Shown: positions 61,185 through 64,000 of the stretch, piece after piece
Position numbering within the stretch: position 1 is the stretch's first letter
Layout: each line of letters begins with the position of its first letter
Assembly: GCF_000716435.1 (NCBI RefSeq)
Contig: NZ_JNWO01000001.1
Span: 434,001 to 498,000, forward strand
Source of the DNA: Streptomyces xylophagus
GTDB taxonomy: Bacteria > Actinomycetota > Actinomycetes > Streptomycetales > Streptomycetaceae
DNA: 64,000 bases
Direction: 5' to 3'
The notes under the pieces: model-generated
Told to the model about the DNA's origin: nothing
Databases searched by the model: none
The model's input: the letters and a program-made list of their open reading frames with translations, nothing else
Program-made: the position numbers and the translations under genes

Positions 61185-62649
61185 GCGCGTGGGGAGCGGG
61201 ACACGCAGCGTAGTCGCGGACATAGACGGTGACACGGGCCCCGGTGACGTGCGTTGTTCCGCTCTCGCGGAAACAGCGCGCCAAGGTCCTGGTTTTCGCC
61301 TCCTCCCGCGCGTCCGTGTCCGAGTGCGCACCCTCCGCGTCACGGACCGCGACGATCCGGCCGAACTGCAGAATGCGGGCCGGCACGTCCCGGGCCGGAA
61401 GCTCGATTCCGGCGAGCGTGTTCGAGGCGATCGGGGTCTGTGCCAGGGCGAGATCCGTCAGGGACCGGGTGTCGGCCGGGGTTGCTGCCGTCCAGACCCG
61501 GTGCCGGGCGGGCAGATAGAGCAGCCCGTCACCGGGACGACCTGCGTGCCGTACGGCGTTGCCGATGGCGATCACATCGTCGTGCCGGCTTTGAGGCGTC
61601 CGCAGATAAAGGGTGGCGGGGAGGAGAGCGATCAGTACGGAAAGAGCCGCGATCCATGTATTCCGAGGGGGCGAATGCTGCCTGTAGAGATGATCGATGC
61701 CGGCGCCCAGCAGCAATGCGAAGCCGATAGTGCCGTAGAGAACATATCGGTCTACGAAAAGGGGCTTGACCGGTGAGATGAGGAGCAACAGGAGGCCGGG
61801 GAGTACCAGAATCGGCAGGGCGAGGGCAGGCAGCGAGATCGGCCCTTTGGTGCTCATAGGGAATCGGGCACATCTCACGCCCACGATCACCATCGCCAAG
61901 AACCCCAGAAACTGCACCGGATCAGGCCAGGCGATCCAGGAAACCTGTCCGGACTGTCCCGCACTGCGGATCGCCAGCGGCAGCAGTCCGGCCGCGACAC
62001 ACGCGGCGGTCACGCTCCACGCCTTCCGTGCCGGGCGTGGAGCGCCGGAGACGAGCAACGTGACGCCGTGTGCGGTCAGGGCGAGGACGGCGAACTCGTG
62101 GAGCAGGCAGGCGAGGAGCATGGTGGAGCCGTAGATCGTCCATCGCCACCATGCGGGGCGCGCGGCGCAGGCGACGAGCGTGCAGGTCGCCCAGGTGACC
62201 AGGGCGCACACCATGGCGTAGGAGCGGCCTTCTTGTGTGTACTGCTGGATCTGCGGAATGAGGGGAAACAGGGTGCCCGCCAGGAGTCCGGTACGCGGTC
62301 CCGAAAGGCGTAGGCCGAGGAGTCCGACTCCGGCCGCCGCCATGGACATCGCCAGCACCGAGGGGAGTCGCAAGGTCAGCAGGTCGCCGCCGACGAGGCC
62401 GTAGATTTCGTGCATGACGGTGTAGTAGAAGGCGTGGACCAGATCGATTTTCTGGGTGGTGCGCCAGATCTGGGGCAGGCTTCGGTGGGCGAGTTGGACG
62501 GTGACGGATTCGTCGCCCCACATGCTGTTCTGCCTGCGGATTCCCCAGAGTCCGAGAACGCATGTCACTGTCATCGGTGCAATTGCCACAATGGCCTTTG
62601 CGTGGAGTGGGGAACGGTCGGTGGGCTCGGCCGACTTTGGCCGGCGCAA
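61174..62649 (-). CDS. GT-C-type membrane glycosyltransferase (GT39/ArnT-like)
   Basis: 491 residues with about ten membrane helices. The first outside loop carries WGDESVTVQLAHR, the acidic motif of polyprenyl-phosphate-dependent glycosyltransferases (mannosyltransferase-like), and QYTQEGRSYAM follows in the next loop. The C-terminal ~130 residues form a soluble extracytoplasmic domain. Probably glycosylates a lipid, polymer or protein outside the membrane; the acceptor is unknown. Confidence 0.87.
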   Translation of the reverse strand: MRRPKSAEPTDRSPLHAKAIVAIAPMTVTCVLGLWGIRRQNSMWGDESVTVQLAHRSLPQIWRTTQKIDLVHAFYYTVMHEIYGLVGGDLLTLRLPSVLAMSMAAAGVGLLGLRLSGPRTGLLAGTLFPLIPQIQQYTQEGRSYAMVCALVTWATCTLVACAARPAWWRWTIYGSTMLLACLLHEFAVLALTAHGVTLLVSGAPRPARKAWSVTAACVAAGLLPLAIRSAGQSGQVSWIAWPDPVQFLGFLAMVIVGVRCARFPMSTKGPISLPALALPILVLPGLLLLLISPVKPLFVDRYVLYGTIGFALLLGAGIDHLYRQHSPPRNTWIAALSVLIALLPATLYLRTPQSRHDDVIAIGNAVRHAGRPGDGLLYLPARHRVWTAATPADTRSLTDLALAQTPIASNTLAGIELPARDVPARILQFGRIVAVRDAEGAHSDTDAREEAKTRTLARCFRESGTTHVTGARVTVYVRDYAACPAPHAPTL

Positions 62650-62716
62650 TTCTTTTTGGCGGACGGTAGTGATCTCGAACGGCCTCTCAAGGGGAACGAA
62701 AGAGCCGTCAGAGTGC

Positions 62717-62764
62717 CCGGTCCTCGCTGACCGGAGGCTGATGCAACCTGATCACGGGATCAGG
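62717..62764. promoter_or_regulatory. Two inverted repeats ahead of the two-component operon
   Basis: CCGGTC-CTCGCT-GACCGG (62717-62734) and CCTGATC-ACGG-GATCAGG (62747-62764) lie 34-81 bp upstream of the response-regulator ATG. Both are perfect in the arms. Candidate operators for autoregulation. Confidence 0.45.
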
Positions 62765-62797
62765 AAGTGGTTCGGGGACTGTGCGACGCTGCACGGC

Positions 62798-63478
62798 ATG
62801 CGCATCCTGGTGATCGAAGACGAGGTCGATCTCGCTCGTACCCTGCACACCGGTCTGACCGCCGAGGGCTACAGCGTCGATCTCGCCCACGACGGCCGAC
62901 AGGGGCTGTGGATGGCCAGGACCGGCGAATACGCTCTCGTCGTCCTGGACTTGATGCTGCCCGGGCTCAACGGCTACAAGGTGTGCGCCCAGTTGCGCCG
63001 CGAGGGCAACACGACTCCCATCCTGGTGCTCACCGCGAAGGACGGCGAGTGGGATCAGGCCGAGGCGCTGGACACCGGGGCCGACGACTATCTGGCCAAA
63101 CCGTTCTCGTATGTGGTGCTCGTCGCTCGGCTACGGGCCCTGGTGCGGCGCGCTCCGACCACCGCGCCGCCCGTCCTCGCCGTCGGGGACCTCTCGGTGG
63201 ATGTCGCCGCCCGTGTCTGTCGCCGGGCCGGTACCCGGGTGGAACTCGCTCCCCGCGAGTTCGCGGTGCTCGAACTGCTGGCCCGTCGGGCGGGACAGGC
63301 GGTCTCGAAGACCGACCTGCTGCATCACGCGTGGCCCGACGAGGCGTGGGACCCCAACTTGGTGGAGGCGCGCGTCAGTTCGCTCCGCAGGAAGGTGGAC
63401 ACCGCGTTCGACCGGCGGTCCCTGCAGACCGTGCGGGGTATCGGCTACCGGCTGGTGGACGACCGTGAACACGGCTGA
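62798..63478 (+). CDS. OmpR-family response regulator
   Basis: 226 residues: receiver domain with ED at 7-8, phospho-acceptor Asp51 (VVLDLMLPG) and Lys in YLAKPFSY, then a winged-helix output domain (LAPREFAVLELLARRAGQAV, VEARVSSLRRKVD, TVRGIGYRL). The ATG at 62798 gives the standard N-terminus. Overlaps the kinase gene by 14 bp. Confidence 0.94.
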   Translation: MRILVIEDEVDLARTLHTGLTAEGYSVDLAHDGRQGLWMARTGEYALVVLDLMLPGLNGYKVCAQLRREGNTTPILVLTAKDGEWDQAEALDTGADDYLAKPFSYVVLVARLRALVRRAPTTAPPVLAVGDLSVDVAARVCRRAGTRVELAPREFAVLELLARRAGQAVSKTDLLHHAWPDEAWDPNLVEARVSSLRRKVDTAFDRRSLQTVRGIGYRLVDDREHG

Positions 63479-64000
63479 GCCGAGGCGCCGTTGGTGGCCG
63501 CGTTCGGTACGGGCCCGTGCCGCACTGGCCGCCGTCTCGGCCGCCGCCGTCGTCCTCGTCGGCATCGGCTGGTGGCTCCACCGGGACGTGTACCGCCAGA
63601 GCATGGACACCACCGAAACGCAGGCCCAGGAACAACTCTGGGCTCTCGTCGGCCAGTTGCACCAGGGTGTCACCCCTGGCGACAGAAGCGCGCTGCCCTA
63701 CGAGATCGTCGCCACCGGCCGCCGCTCAGCAGTCGCCCACAGCTCCGTCCTGGACGGCTTCGACTCCGGCACCCGGCACGTACTGCCCGCGCCGCCGACG
63801 TCCGGGCCGTTCGAGGGGTGGAGCATCCGTACCGTCCGCATGCCTGCCCGGCACGAGGGCACGCACGGGAGTGCCGACCTGGCCGGCCGCACCTTCCAGG
63901 CCATGACCGCGGACGTCGAGGCCGGCGAACTCGGCCACACCAAGGCAGCAGCCCTGGGCATCGCCGACGACGCGAAACTGCGGGTCTACGTCGTCCTCGC
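63465..64000 (+). CDS. Sensor histidine kinase, 3' partial
   Basis: The GTG at 63465 overlaps the response-regulator gene by 14 bp; the frame stays open to the right edge (178 residues visible). A basic start is followed by TM1 (ALAAVSAAAVVLVGIGWWL, about residues 20-38) and an extracytoplasmic sensor region. The kinase core lies outside the window. Cognate partner of the adjacent OmpR-type regulator. Confidence 0.85.
   Translation, partial: MNTAEPRRRWWPRSVRARAALAAVSAAAVVLVGIGWWLHRDVYRQSMDTTETQAQEQLWALVGQLHQGVTPGDRSALPYEIVATGRRSAVAHSSVLDGFDSGTRHVLPAPPTSGPFEGWSIRTVRMPARHEGTHGSADLAGRTFQAMTADVEAGELGHTKAAALGIADDAKLRVYVVL

Noticed and set aside
1..64000. tRNA genes, rRNA genes or CRISPR arrays
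   Set aside because: No cloverleaf-like segments with a TTCGA loop, no rRNA sequence and no regularly spaced repeats were seen on reading; a covariance search was not possible here.

Overview
The window is very GC-rich, with dense, often 4-bp-overlapping genes, GTG starts, several likely leaderless promoters and rare TTA codons confined to a few genes. It carries an AfsA/ArpA-type gamma-butyrolactone pair, RsbU/SpoIIE phosphatases with a SigB-type sigma factor, and a sugar ABC transporter without its own ATPase. Together these point to a Streptomyces chromosome (or a close relative such as Kitasatospora), probably in the accessory and regulatory part.

Region 1 (1-10.3 kb) is a compact fatty-acyl biosynthetic operon: two KASIII enzymes, an SDR reductase, a single-domain AfsA-type hotdog protein, an acyl-CoA oxidase-like flavoprotein, an ACP and a KASII. 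An HTH/TPR regulator follows, then a full-length AfsA butyrolactone synthase (minus strand) divergent from an ArpA/ScbR-like TetR receptor. Three genes of the operon carry TTA codons, so bldA and butyrolactone control are both likely. The first KASIII runs off the left edge.

Region 2 (10.3-17.3 kb) holds single genes: a TMEM175-like channel, a cupin, an HSL-type esterase, an MmyB-like regulator, a YwqG-like protein and a phosphotransferase. It ends with an ArsR-SRPBCC-RibD operon read from a promoter that looks leaderless and self-repressed.

Region 3 (17.4-25.8 kb) is a cobalamin-riboswitch-controlled BtuCDF-type uptake operon. It converges on a minus-strand operon of a lipoprotein and two tandem Ser/Thr kinases, each fused through one membrane segment to an extracellular ABC-type solute-binding domain.

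Region 4 (25.9-35.5 kb) has an ECF41 sigma factor coupled to its AhpD-like partner, a GNAT enzyme, a LigD-type polymerase domain and a Ppx/GppA phosphatase (both with SigB-like GGGTAC promoter elements). A LysR regulator then lies divergent from a GluABCD-type amino-acid transporter, followed by a class II amidotransferase.

Region 5 (35.6-44.7 kb) is a carbohydrate locus: two TIM-barrel isomerases, two Gfo/Idh/MocA dehydrogenases, a frameshifted ROK regulator, and a binding protein with two permeases. Repeated sequence motifs lie in its promoter regions. Decayed DNA with a transposase remnant follows (44.7-45.2 kb).

Region 6 (45.2-54.7 kb) is a signalling and stress island: a SigB-type sigma factor, a REC-PP2C phosphatase, a CHASE3-type histidine kinase, an Rcp1-like response regulator with an in-frame duplication, a broken PAS-ANTAR gene, two MarR regulators flanking two SpoIIE-type phosphatases, and a Dps protein.

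Region 7 (54.9-64 kb) contains two alpha/beta hydrolases, an amidohydrolase, an SDR, and an NAD-epimerase plus LysR pair with two LysR-box palindromes. A GT-C-type membrane glycosyltransferase and an OmpR-type two-component system follow; its kinase is cut by the right edge.
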